NCBI GenBank assembly: GCA_035291485.1
Contig: DATDSA010000005.1
Location: forward strand, 1-20,863
Source: 9FT-COMBO-53-11 sp035291485
GTDB taxonomy: Bacteria; Patescibacteriota; WWE3; 9FT-COMBO-53-11
Direction: 5' to 3'
DNA: 20,863 nt
Shown one piece after another: positions 6,564 through 14,524 of this stretch. The notes beneath the pieces were generated by a model. That model saw nothing but the letters and a program-made list of their open reading frames with translations. It was not told the DNA's origin and made no database searches. Within the stretch, counting starts at the first letter, position 1; every line of letters begins with the position of its first letter. The translations under genes and the position numbers were made by a program.

Positions 6564-6587
6564 CTAGCATTTTGAAGAACAAAATGA
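6564..6587 (+). promoter_or_regulatory. dnaA leader motif related to the jag and yidD leaders
   Basis: CTAGCATTTTGAAGAAC runs into AAAATGA at the dnaA start. The jag and yidD leaders, read on the minus strand, also have CTAGCATTT, a purine-rich stretch, then AAAATGA. The GAAGAA here can act as a Shine-Dalgarno for the ATG at 6584. Confidence 0.4.
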
Positions 6588-7903
6588 ATTATAGAGAAAC
6601 ATGGCAAAACGTGCTTACCTTCCTCGAAAGGGACCTCTCCAAAGGGGTAATCTCCACTTTTTTTGGGACCGCTGAACTGGCCGAACTCGGTGAGGGAAGA
6701 GCGCGAATTCTCTGCCCAAATAGAATGGCGCTAGAACAGCTGCGCGCTCACCAATCCCAACTGGCAGAGGCCTTTCGAACGGTATGCGGCGGGGACCATC
6801 GGTTCTCTTTTGAGATAAAACCACTGGTGAGCACCGTCCCCCAGGACCCCGGAACGCTCTTCCATCACGCTCCCCCCAACGGACTGGCGGACTCCTACAG
6901 TTTCGAGAATTTTGTGGTCGGCATCTCCAACCAATTGGCGGTAGGTGTCGCCCAAGCCGTCGCGGAACAGCCAGGGGCGCTCCACAACCCATTCTTTGTT
7001 TATTCGGGGGTGGGCCTCGGAAAAACGCACCTCCTTCACGCCGTGGGAAACTCCATCAAGGAGAGGGTTCCGGACGCGCGCATCATCTATGCCTCCGCCG
7101 AACGATTCACGACCGAATTCATCCGTTCCATCCAGAGTCAGCAGACGGCGGCGAGCTTTCGGAGAAAATATCGGAGCGTGGACGCCCTGCTGATCGATGA
7201 CGTTCAGTTTCTGGCCTCCCGCACCGCTTCCCAGGAAGAATTCTTCAACACCTTCAATGAACTCTATCTCGCCGGAAAACAAATTGTGATCGCTTCCGAC
7301 CGCCATCCCGCCGAGATCCGCGATGTGCAGCAGCGGCTGGTTTCCCGGTTCGCGGGCGGAATGATTACCGACATTCAAGAACCGGACTTGGAGATGCGCC
7401 TACAAATTCTCAGAAGAAAGGCCGCCGACCAGCAGGCCCAAGTTTCGGAGGAAGTTCTTCTCTCCTTGGCGCAGAAGATTGAGGGCAGCATTCGCCAACT
7501 CGAGGGGGCCCTCCACCAACTGGTAGCGGTGGCCCGCGCCCAGCAGGCGGCGCCGACGGAGGAGCTGTTGAATGCCGTGATCAAAACAACCCCGCCGGTC
7601 AAACCCTTCGTAACTCCTCCGGATATTATCGACAGTGTTTGCCGCGCCTACCGCATCACGGCCGAACAACTCTGTTCTCCCAAACGCTCCCGGGAGGTGG
7701 TTCTTCCTCGCCAGGTGGCGGCGCATCTTTTGCACCAGATCAGCAAGGCCTCCTCAAACCAGATCGGGGAGCTTCTGGGAGGAAAGGACCACTCCACCAT
7801 CCTGCATGGCTTGGGGAAGATTGAAAAACAATTGGCGACGGATGAAATCCTCAAGAATCAGGTAGAATCGATCCGTGGGGAAATTTTGGGGAAGAATCGT
7901 TGA
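6584..7903 (+). CDS. dnaA: Chromosomal replication initiator protein DnaA
   Basis: A 439-residue protein with all DnaA landmarks: a short N-terminal domain I, then SYSFENFVVGISN entering the AAA+ domain III, Walker A GVGLGKT (142-148), Walker B LLIDDVQF (from about 202), and the C-terminal DNA-binding domain IV with the signature GKDHSTILHGL (from about 400). It binds DnaA boxes as an ATP-driven oligomer and opens the origin. The variable linker (domain II) is very short. The ATG at 6584 was chosen because GAAGAA precedes it; a TTG at 6572 in the same frame would add four residues. It is divergent from rpmH and followed by a DnaA-box-bearing AT-rich region. dnaN is not downstream, unlike in most bacteria. 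Confidence 0.97.
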   Translation: MNYRETWQNVLTFLERDLSKGVISTFFGTAELAELGEGRARILCPNRMALEQLRAHQSQLAEAFRTVCGGDHRFSFEIKPLVSTVPQDPGTLFHHAPPNGLADSYSFENFVVGISNQLAVGVAQAVAEQPGALHNPFFVYSGVGLGKTHLLHAVGNSIKERVPDARIIYASAERFTTEFIRSIQSQQTAASFRRKYRSVDALLIDDVQFLASRTASQEEFFNTFNELYLAGKQIVIASDRHPAEIRDVQQRLVSRFAGGMITDIQEPDLEMRLQILRRKAADQQAQVSEEVLLSLAQKIEGSIRQLEGALHQLVAVARAQQAAPTEELLNAVIKTTPPVKPFVTPPDIIDSVCRAYRITAEQLCSPKRSREVVLPRQVAAHLLHQISKASSNQIGELLGGKDHSTILHGLGKIEKQLATDEILKNQVESIRGEILGKNR

Positions 7904-9185
7904 AAAAGTAAAGAAGTCCCGCCGTTCTCTTGTTTTCCCCAAATCAATCTCTATTTATCCACAAGTTTTCCCCAAGATAAATTTTCATAATATCTGGATT
8001 AAATTGGACTTTTCCACAGGTAAACTGCCTCCTATACTGGTACTATTATTCTCTTTTATTATTCTCCTATTTCCAAACAACCTCGCCAAACACTTTGTCC
8101 TACCGCAGAGCTACGTGCTAGGTCTATTGATCGACTACCTATCTCCGGCCATTTACCTCACCGAAATTCTGGTGGCCCTACTGCTGCTCTTGAGCCTGCG
8201 GCGATTTCTCAAACATAAGCTCGATCAGCCCCGAAAGACCTTTCTGGTTCTGGCGGGAATTTTTTTGGTGACTCTTCTGCCTTCGGTTTGGCATGGTTCG
8301 ACTTCGCTCACCGCCGATGGGGGGTTTTCTTTAATCTCCCTCTGGCGCTGGTTGGAGGTAGCACTCTGGTTATGTTTTGGATTTTGGGTGGCAACCTTCA
8401 TTTCGGAGAAAGGAAGAAAAATCCTTTTTCTGCTCCTCGCTATGGCTATCGGTTGGGTTTCCCTGTTAGCCCTCGGCCAATTTCTCACCCAGCACTCTCT
8501 TCTGGGTTATTGGTTTCTGGGGGAGCCAAGTTTGAACCCTTCTCTGGGGGGAGTGGCACTAGGCTCTTGGGGAGGAAGAGAGGTTCTTCGGGCCTACGGA
8601 ACTTTTCCGCATCCCAATGTTTTGGGCGGAGTCCTGAGCGTGATTCTGGTTTGGCTGGCGGCGCGAAAGCACTGGCTGGGATTTGGGATGGGCCTGGCGG
8701 CTGTGGTCACCTCTCTGTCCCGGACGGCTTGGGTATCCTTGGCCGGAGGATTAACCACTCTGCTGGCCGGGTTTCACTCCTTTGTCCTCTGGAGTGATCT
8801 CTCTTTCAGCCGGCGGTGGGAGCTTCTGGGGAGCGCTTGGGAAATGGTCAAGAGCTCGCCGCTGTTCGGGTTAGGGCTAGGGCAGTTTACTAGTGTTCTG
8901 CCCGATTTCGGCCTCCCTTCCGGTCTCTCTCTGTTCATTCAGCCGGTCCACAATATTTTTGCCCTGATCGCGGCAGAGAGCGGGATTCTGGCTCTGCTGG
9001 CTTTCATTCTCCTGCTCACCGCCGCCTTCCGCCAGACCATTCGGCAGAAGGAACGGCTGATGACGCTTGCCCTGCTTCAGCTGGTTTTCCTAGGGCTCTT
9101 TGACCACTACCTATACACCTCGCCCCAGGGCCTCTTTCTTTTTTCCTTGATTATGGGACTTTCCTTTAGTTATTCTGATAACTAA
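7875..9185 (+). CDS. O-antigen ligase/polymerase-family membrane protein (Wzy/WaaL-like)
   Basis: Up to 436 residues with about ten hydrophobic segments. Family-like motifs cluster in the second half: GTFPHPNVLGGVL, LSRTAWVSL, SPLFGLGLGQF and the periplasmic-loop motif QPVHNIFALIAAESG. Such proteins polymerise or transfer polysaccharide repeat units, or glycosylate proteins, at the outer face of the cytoplasmic membrane; the substrate cannot be told. The GTG at 7875 has an AGGTAG upstream but overlaps dnaA by 29 nt and places the DnaA boxes inside the gene. A TTG at 8004, just before the first membrane segment, is an equally reasonable start, and I cannot decide. It shares TAATG with the downstream gene, so the two are coupled. 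Confidence 0.8.
   Translation: MGKFWGRIVEKVKKSRRSLVFPKSISIYPQVFPKINFHNIWIKLDFSTGKLPPILVLLFSFIILLFPNNLAKHFVLPQSYVLGLLIDYLSPAIYLTEILVALLLLLSLRRFLKHKLDQPRKTFLVLAGIFLVTLLPSVWHGSTSLTADGGFSLISLWRWLEVALWLCFGFWVATFISEKGRKILFLLLAMAIGWVSLLALGQFLTQHSLLGYWFLGEPSLNPSLGGVALGSWGGREVLRAYGTFPHPNVLGGVLSVILVWLAARKHWLGFGMGLAAVVTSLSRTAWVSLAGGLTTLLAGFHSFVLWSDLSFSRRWELLGSAWEMVKSSPLFGLGLGQFTSVLPDFGLPSGLSLFIQPVHNIFALIAAESGILALLAFILLLTAAFRQTIRQKERLMTLALLQLVFLGLFDHYLYTSPQGLFLFSLIMGLSFSYSDN
7904..8020 (+). other. oriC: Candidate replication origin (oriC) with DnaA boxes
   Basis: Just after the dnaA stop the sequence becomes AT-rich and holds a perfect DnaA box TTATCCACA (7955-7963), a near-consensus TTTTCCACA (8010-8018) and two related TTTTCCCCA 9-mers (7933-7941, 7966-7974), all on the same strand. 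Between the boxes lies an AT-rich tract (about 7976-8005) that could unwind. Base-composition skew also changes sign around here. The segment overlaps the open N-terminal part of the next ORF, whose real start may be further downstream. Confidence 0.6.
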
Positions 9186-10870
9186 TGGAAGACTTTCCTG
9201 CTTCGCCGCCTGTCGGCTCGCCGCCGGTTCCCGTTCCTCCTCCCGGTCCTGCTCCGGTGCTTACTCCTGTGGCACCGCCTCCTCCGCCACCTCCACCCCC
9301 GCCGCCTCTGCCAACCCCGCTTCCTTCCCCAATCGCGGCTCCTCTCCCACCCCCGCCGCCTCCGGTGCCCAAGCCGAGTATTCCGCTCCCCTCCGCCTCG
9401 CCCTTTCCGTTAGCAGGGGGACCAAAACCGTTCGGGCCACCTCCACCTCCACCCCCACCGCCTCCCACCGCGCCCCCGGTGCCTTTAGCAGAGGAAGCCC
9501 CGGCCGGAAACCTAATTGAGAAGCTGCGCGGGCTGATCCGGCCGCTGGTGATTTTGATGGTCGTGATTATCCTGGGAATAGCCGTCGCCAGCTTTGCCAG
9601 TTTGGACCTCTCCCGCTTGCCGCTAATTGGAGGATTGTTCCAGGGAGGAGAAGTAACTCTGACCTATTGGGGACTCTGGGAGAGTCCTGACGTTATCAAT
9701 CCGCTTATTACCTCTTTCATTGACGAGTACAAGAAAGAAAATCCGAGAGTGAACCTCACCATCAATTACGAAAAACGTTCCTTCGGCACGCTCGAGCAGT
9801 ACAAAGAAACCCTGCTGACGCGCCTTCAGCAAGGGACCGGCCCGGACATTTTCCGCCTCCACAACTCTTGGGTGGGGAATTTTTCCACGGAGATCGCTCC
9901 TCTGCCGGCGGATGTGCTCTCGGAGCAGGACTACGCTCTTCGCTTCTATCCGGCGGCACTCGCCGCCGCCAAGGTCGGGACGGAGCTCTATACCATCCCG
10001 TTGGAATATGACGGATTGGTCCTCTTCTACAATAAAGCCCTTCTTAAGGGAGTGGCCGTGCCGGAGAAAATCAAGACCTGGGAGGATTTTCGCCGCGAGG
10101 CGGTCCGACTCACCACCTGGAAAAACAACGACGCCAACAAAGGAGCGATCCTCAAATCCGGCGCCGCTTTCGGGACGGCTAACAACATCTCCCACTCCGC
10201 CGACATTCTCTCTCTGCTGTTGGCCCAGAGCGGCGTTGATTCGCTGACGGAGCTCAATACCCAGGCGGCGGCCGATGCTCTTACCTTCTATACGAACTTT
10301 TCAAAGGTGGATCGGGTTTGGGACGAGACTCTGCCTTTTTCGATCAACGCCTTTGCCAACGGTCAGGTGGCGATGCTCATCGCCCCGTCCTGGCGGGCGC
10401 TCGATATTGCCGCGCTGAATCCCGATCTCGAATTCGCCGCCTCGGCTGTTCCCCAGCTCCCGGCCGCAACAGAGGGGGGCGTGCACTGGGGAACCTTCTG
10501 GACGGAGAGCGTTAGCGCCGACACGGAGCGCAACGAGGTCGCCTGGGCGTTCCTGGAATACCTCACCCGTGAGGACCAGCAGCGGGCCCTCTACGCCGCC
10601 GAGGCGCAGACCCGGCCCTTTGGGGAGCCCTACGCGGTGCGGTCGCTCGCCGCCAGCCTGGCCGAGCACGAGATTCTCGGTCCTCTTCTCGAAACCGCCC
10701 CGGAGGCCGTCTCCGCCAAGACGGTGGACCTCTCCGGCAACCAGACATACGCGGATGCGCTGCACAAAGCGGTCTCGGATGTTTTGGGAACGGTTAAATC
10801 CGCCGACGCCTTGAAAACCGCTCAGGCCACGATTGATCAACTCGAAGGCAAAGCCCCATCCGAGGAATAG
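9185..10870 (+). CDS. Membrane-anchored extracellular solute-binding protein (family 1) with proline-rich N-terminus
   Basis: 561 residues. Residues 1-100 contain 54 prolines, including a run of eleven at about 31-41. A membrane segment follows at about 118-137 (PLVILMVVIILGIAVASF) with positive residues just before it, so the proline-rich part should be cytoplasmic and the rest outside. From about 155 to 550 the protein reads like an ABC sugar-type binding protein (LTYWGLWESPDVINPLI; later GTGPDIFRLHNSW; IPLEYDGLVLFYNKALL). There is no lipobox or cleavable signal, and no permease or ATPase gene nearby, so transport is unproven; it might be a sensor or surface receptor. It starts in a TAATG overlap with the ligase-like gene. 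Confidence 0.88.
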   Translation: MEDFPASPPVGSPPVPVPPPGPAPVLTPVAPPPPPPPPPPPLPTPLPSPIAAPLPPPPPPVPKPSIPLPSASPFPLAGGPKPFGPPPPPPPPPPTAPPVPLAEEAPAGNLIEKLRGLIRPLVILMVVIILGIAVASFASLDLSRLPLIGGLFQGGEVTLTYWGLWESPDVINPLITSFIDEYKKENPRVNLTINYEKRSFGTLEQYKETLLTRLQQGTGPDIFRLHNSWVGNFSTEIAPLPADVLSEQDYALRFYPAALAAAKVGTELYTIPLEYDGLVLFYNKALLKGVAVPEKIKTWEDFRREAVRLTTWKNNDANKGAILKSGAAFGTANNISHSADILSLLLAQSGVDSLTELNTQAAADALTFYTNFSKVDRVWDETLPFSINAFANGQVAMLIAPSWRALDIAALNPDLEFAASAVPQLPAATEGGVHWGTFWTESVSADTERNEVAWAFLEYLTREDQQRALYAAEAQTRPFGEPYAVRSLAASLAEHEILGPLLETAPEAVSAKTVDLSGNQTYADALHKAVSDVLGTVKSADALKTAQATIDQLEGKAPSEE

Positions 10871-10875
10871 AGGCA

Positions 10876-10937
10876 GTGCTGCCTATCGCTAGCGCTCAAG
10901 TTGCACAAATTATTCGCTGACGCTGCGTCATTTGTAG
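10876..10937 (-). repeat. 62-bp dispersed structured repeat, copy 1
   Basis: The reverse complement aligns without gaps to 19961-20022 with 53 of 62 bases identical. It fills most of the gap between the solute-binding protein gene and the BpsA-like gene. Overlapping its edge is a hairpin AGGCAG-tg-CTGCCT (10871-10884) beginning right at the upstream stop, and inside it TGACGC-t-GCGTCA (10918-10930) forms a second. Confidence 0.8.
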
Positions 10938-10957
10938 CCTTCAGGTAGACTGAACTT

Positions 10958-11590
10958 ATGGAATTGGTACCAATTCGACCAGTGCCCAAGCGCCAGTTTG
11001 ACCAATTTGGTGTGACCGAAGAGACGCTAGCGGCCCGCGTCAATCTTTTAGGGGAGAGGGGTTTTCTGATTGATTCCAAGATCCTCTTTCTCGGCGACTA
11101 TGATCTCACTTCCCTAGCGGCCCAGCCGCGAGGGAAGAACACCGAGATCTGGGCGTTGGACATTGACCAGGATGTCTTGGAGGTGCTCAAGCGAGAGAGC
11201 GGCAACGCCATTTTCACCGCCCATCACAACCTGACTTTTCCCCTGCCGAAACGGCTCCTGGCTTCTTTCGATGCCGTTTTTACCGATCCCCCTTATACGC
11301 CGGAAGGCGTATCGTTGTTCCTGTCTCGATCGTTGGAGGCCTTGGTCAAAGGAGTCCGCGGCCGCATCTTTCTCTCCTACGGTTCCCTCGATCCGGTGCG
11401 GTTGCTGGCGGTGCAGGAAAAAATCCTGGCCCACGGAGTTTTGATAGAGGAGCTGCGGCCGAGATTCAACGAATACCTCAATGCCAAGACAATCGGGGAT
11501 GCTTCGGATCTTTATCTACTTCGGCCGACGGCCAAAGCGCGGCCCACGATTAAAGGCGAGTATTCCGGAAGGATCTACACCAACGAATGA
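10958..11590 (+). CDS. bpsA: Branched-chain polyamine synthase (BpsA)-like protein
   Basis: 210 residues with a Rossmann methyltransferase-like core. GDYDLTS (46-52) matches the family's glycine/aspartate motif, ALDID (66-70) ends the second strand, FTDPPYTPEG (108-117) is the active-site aspartate/proline motif, and the tail has YSGRIYTN (202-209). These are features of N4-bis(aminopropyl)spermidine synthases (formerly DUF43), which transfer aminopropyl groups from decarboxylated S-adenosylmethionine to make branched polyamines, best known in thermophiles. The protein is shorter than archaeal BpsA and seems to lack much of the N-terminal winged-helix domain. AGGTAG lies upstream of the ATG. 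Other class I aminopropyl- or methyltransferases are the alternative. Confidence 0.75.
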   Translation: MELVPIRPVPKRQFDQFGVTEETLAARVNLLGERGFLIDSKILFLGDYDLTSLAAQPRGKNTEIWALDIDQDVLEVLKRESGNAIFTAHHNLTFPLPKRLLASFDAVFTDPPYTPEGVSLFLSRSLEALVKGVRGRIFLSYGSLDPVRLLAVQEKILAHGVLIEELRPRFNEYLNAKTIGDASDLYLLRPTAKARPTIKGEYSGRIYTNE

Positions 11591-11668
11591 AATGAGATGG
11601 TGCTTGAACCGCCTTCGGTGGTCGTCCACCAACGAATAAAATAAGAAAGGTGTTACTCTTTTTCCAGG
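11591..11668 (+). promoter_or_regulatory. valS leader with direct repeats and two mutually exclusive hairpins
   Basis: A 20-bp segment at 11578-11597 (end of the BpsA-like gene) recurs 49 bp later at 11627-11646 with 18 of 20 bases identical (CACCAACGAAT then an A/G-rich tail). Between them, ACCGCC-ttc-GGTGGT (11608-11622, one G-T pair) and GGTGG-tcgt-CCACC (11617-11630) share bases 11617-11621 and cannot form together. This resembles an attenuator but shows no T-run. No T-box core was recognised. Confidence 0.4.
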
Positions 11669-13768
11669 ATGGAAAAGACATTTAATTCTACCGCGGTCGA
11701 AAGCAAAATCTACGAAAAATGGGAACGATCCGGCTCCTTCACTCCCAAGATCGACCCCAAAAAGAAACCCTTCACCATCATCATGCCTCCGCCCAATGCT
11801 AGTGACCCGCTGCACATAGGCCATGCGAGGTTTGTCGCGATTGAAGATATTCTCACCCGCTACCACCGGATGAAGGGCGAGCCAACCCTCTGGCTTCCGG
11901 GAGCCGATCACGCCGGAATCGAAACGCAGTTTGTATTTGAACGAAAACTCAAGGAAAAAGGGAAAAGCAGGTTCGATTACGATCGCGAAACTCTCTACCA
12001 AATGATTTGGGATGACGTCGCCGCCAACAAAAAAATTATGGAAGCCCAGCTCAAAAAACTTGGCGCCTCCTGCGATTGGACCCGCAACAAGTTTACGCTT
12101 GACCCCGCCATCATCAAGATCGTCTATCGAACTTTTAAAAAACTTTTCGAGGAAGGGTTGGTCTATCGGGGGAACCGGTTGGTCAACTACTGCACCCACT
12201 GCGGAACGGCCTACTCCAATCTGGAAGTAGATCACATGGAGAGGACGGACCCGCTCTATTTCATGAAGTACGGTCCTTTTACTCTGGCGACGGTGCGGCC
12301 GGAAACAAAATTCGGCGACACCGCGGTGGCGGTTCACCCTAAAGACAAACGCTACGTCGAATGGGTGGGTAAGGAGATCGAGGTGAAGGGTCTGCTGGGC
12401 AAGTTTAAGATCAAGGTGATTGCCGATGAAGCAGTGAATCCGGAGTTTGGGACGGGGGTGGTCAAAGTCACGCCGGCCCACGACCCGGTGGACTGGGAAA
12501 TGGGCCGCCGCCATAATCTGGAGGTCAAGCAGGTGATTGGCCTGGATGGCTGCCTGAACGAGAAGACCGGCCGGTACCAGGGGCTGACCGTTAAGGAGGC
12601 GCGGCGGGTGGTGGTTGAGGATCTCCAGAAGGCGGGATTGCTGGAGAAGGTGGATGAGAATTACCGACACGCGGTTGCCGTCTGCTACCGCTGCAAGTCG
12701 GTGATCGAGCCTCTGCCGATGGAGCAATGGTTCCTGAAGGTGGCGCCGTTGGTGAAAAAGGCCCTGGCCGCAATGGACAAGGGAGAGGTAAAGTTCACCG
12801 CCAAGCGTTTTGACAAGATCGCCCGCCATTGGTATGCCAATCTCTACGACTGGAATATCAGCCGGCAAATCGTCTGGGGAATGCGGATTCCCGCCTGGCG
12901 GTGCGAAAAGTGCGGCGAGTGGACGATTACCGACGGCCCTGCGCCCGCAAAATGCCCGCATTGTTCGGGTACTAAACTTACCCAGGATTCGGACACCTTT
13001 GATACCTGGTTCTCGTCCGGCCAGTGGCCGTTCGCCACCTTTCAGACCGCCCAAAAGGGTGACTTCGAGTACTTCTACCCGACCGCGGTGATGGAAACCG
13101 CCCACGACATCATCCCGTTTTGGGTGATTCGGATGATTATGCTTGGGCTCTACGAAACCGGAGAGGTTCCGTTCCGGGAGGTCCTGATTCACGGATTGGT
13201 ACGGGACAAAGAGGGGAAGAAAATCAGCAAGTCCAAGGGGAACGTGATTGACCCCCTCGTGATGGTGGAGCGCTACGGGGCGGACGCTCTCCGGATGGGA
13301 ATCGTCTGGGGGGCTCTAGTCGAGAACGACATTTCCCTCTCCGAGGATAATATTCGCGGCCAGCGCAACTTCGCTAACAAAATTTGGAACGTTGCCAGAT
13401 TTATCTCCGACTTTACAACCGGAAGAACTTATGCTGGTCACAGAGCGTCTCCCAAAGTTAAATCCGATGAGGACGAATGGATTAAAAAGGAACTGCGAGA
13501 AACAACTAAAAGGGTTACAAAAGCGCTGGACAATTATCACCTTAACGAAGCAGTCGAGGAGCTCTACGAATTCGTTTGGCATAAATTTGCGGATATTTAC
13601 ATTGAGAAAGTAAAACACAGAAATATTGAGGCGAGACCTATCCTAGAGGAAGTCTTAAAAACAAGCCTAAAGCTGCTCCATCCCTTTATGCCTTTTGTGA
13701 CCGAAGCAATTTGGGAGGAGTTGGGGGAAAAAGAGATGCTGATTATCTCCCCTTGGCCTAAATCTTAA
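11669..13768 (+). CDS. valS: Valyl-tRNA synthetase
   Basis: 699 residues, a class I synthetase charging tRNA-Val. HIGH is at 49-52 (PLHIGHARF) and the KMSKS loop is KISKS at 518-522 (Ile for Met, a known variant). An editing domain (CP1) is seen in VRPETKFGDTAVAVHP and GVVKVTPAHDP. Zinc-type cysteine pairs occur at CTHCG and at CEKCG with CPHC. SDTFDTWFSSGQWPF is a strongly ValRS-like motif. Bacterial ValRS is usually near 880-950 residues; this one ends after the anticodon-binding helical domain and lacks the C-terminal coiled-coil arm. GC content drops from about 57% to 42% at about 13380, where that helical domain begins. The stop lies 5 nt before the next gene. Confidence 0.96.
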   Translation: MEKTFNSTAVESKIYEKWERSGSFTPKIDPKKKPFTIIMPPPNASDPLHIGHARFVAIEDILTRYHRMKGEPTLWLPGADHAGIETQFVFERKLKEKGKSRFDYDRETLYQMIWDDVAANKKIMEAQLKKLGASCDWTRNKFTLDPAIIKIVYRTFKKLFEEGLVYRGNRLVNYCTHCGTAYSNLEVDHMERTDPLYFMKYGPFTLATVRPETKFGDTAVAVHPKDKRYVEWVGKEIEVKGLLGKFKIKVIADEAVNPEFGTGVVKVTPAHDPVDWEMGRRHNLEVKQVIGLDGCLNEKTGRYQGLTVKEARRVVVEDLQKAGLLEKVDENYRHAVAVCYRCKSVIEPLPMEQWFLKVAPLVKKALAAMDKGEVKFTAKRFDKIARHWYANLYDWNISRQIVWGMRIPAWRCEKCGEWTITDGPAPAKCPHCSGTKLTQDSDTFDTWFSSGQWPFATFQTAQKGDFEYFYPTAVMETAHDIIPFWVIRMIMLGLYETGEVPFREVLIHGLVRDKEGKKISKSKGNVIDPLVMVERYGADALRMGIVWGALVENDISLSEDNIRGQRNFANKIWNVARFISDFTTGRTYAGHRASPKVKSDEDEWIKKELRETTKRVTKALDNYHLNEAVEELYEFVWHKFADIYIEKVKHRNIEARPILEEVLKTSLKLLHPFMPFVTEAIWEELGEKEMLIISPWPKS

Positions 13769-13773
13769 CCCCG

Positions 13774-14505
13774 ATGCTGAACGGATTTACCAGCCCCGAA
13801 ATATTTTTGTTCTTAATCTTTGCCTTCCTGGCCGAGGTGGTGGGAACATTGGCGGGATTTGGCTCCTCGATGATTCTAGTGCCGCTCACCGCCCTTTTTG
13901 TTGATGTCAAAACCACCATTGCCGTGGTCGGCCTTTTCCATTTCTTTGGGCAGGTGGTAGACCTCTTCCTCTGGGGACGCTACATCAACTGGCGAATCAC
14001 GGCCCTGTTCGCCGGCCTAGGAATTATTTTCTCCTTTCTGGGCGCGGCGCTGATTACGATCCTTCCCTCCCAAACAGTGCTTTTGATTTTGGGAGTGTTT
14101 CTAGCGGTCTACGCCCTCGCTTCGCTGTTGGGCAAGAAACTGGTTTTGCCAAAGACCAATCTTTCAATTCTTTCAATGGGTGGGGCAGTGGGGTTCTTAG
14201 CCGGATTGACCGGAACCGCCGGAGCGATGCGCACCGCCTTTCTCTCGACCTTGGGGCTTGCCAAAGCGAATTTCCTCGGGACTTCCAACGCGATTGCATT
14301 TTTCGTCGATTTCACTCGGGTTGCGGTTTATGCCGGCAGCGGGATCCTCAAATTTGACCTCCCGTTTTGGCTAGCGGTTTTGGGAGTATCGATTTTTGGG
14401 AGCTTGGTCGGCCGGAAGCTGGTCCTGCGGATCAATGAAAAAACTTTCTATCGGATCGTCTATGCGGCTCTTTTGCTGGCGGGAATTAAATTTATCTTTA
14501 GCTAA
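13774..14505 (+). CDS. TauE/SafE-family membrane transporter
   Basis: 243 residues with about seven or eight hydrophobic helices and the two internal repeats typical of the sulfite exporter TauE/SafE (formerly DUF81) family: AGFGSSMILVPL in the first half and AGLTGTAGAMRTAFL in the second, each a glycine-rich re-entrant segment. Members export or import sulfur-containing anions or other organic anions; the substrate is not predictable here. It begins 5 nt after valS, so it is probably on the same transcript. The gene ends before the second copy of the AT-rich palindrome, facing convergent rplY. Confidence 0.88.
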   Translation: MLNGFTSPEIFLFLIFAFLAEVVGTLAGFGSSMILVPLTALFVDVKTTIAVVGLFHFFGQVVDLFLWGRYINWRITALFAGLGIIFSFLGAALITILPSQTVLLILGVFLAVYALASLLGKKLVLPKTNLSILSMGGAVGFLAGLTGTAGAMRTAFLSTLGLAKANFLGTSNAIAFFVDFTRVAVYAGSGILKFDLPFWLAVLGVSIFGSLVGRKLVLRINEKTFYRIVYAALLLAGIKFIFS

Positions 14506-14524
14506 AATCTCAAGGGGAGACTAA

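Noticed and set aside
9166..9468. Glycine-run protein on the minus strand
   Set aside because: It is the complement of the proline codons of the solute-binding protein and has no independent signal.
11516..13192. 558-residue open frame on the minus strand opposite valS
   Set aside because: It lies antisense to an unambiguous synthetase, has no recognisable domain and its composition is the mirror of valS codon bias.
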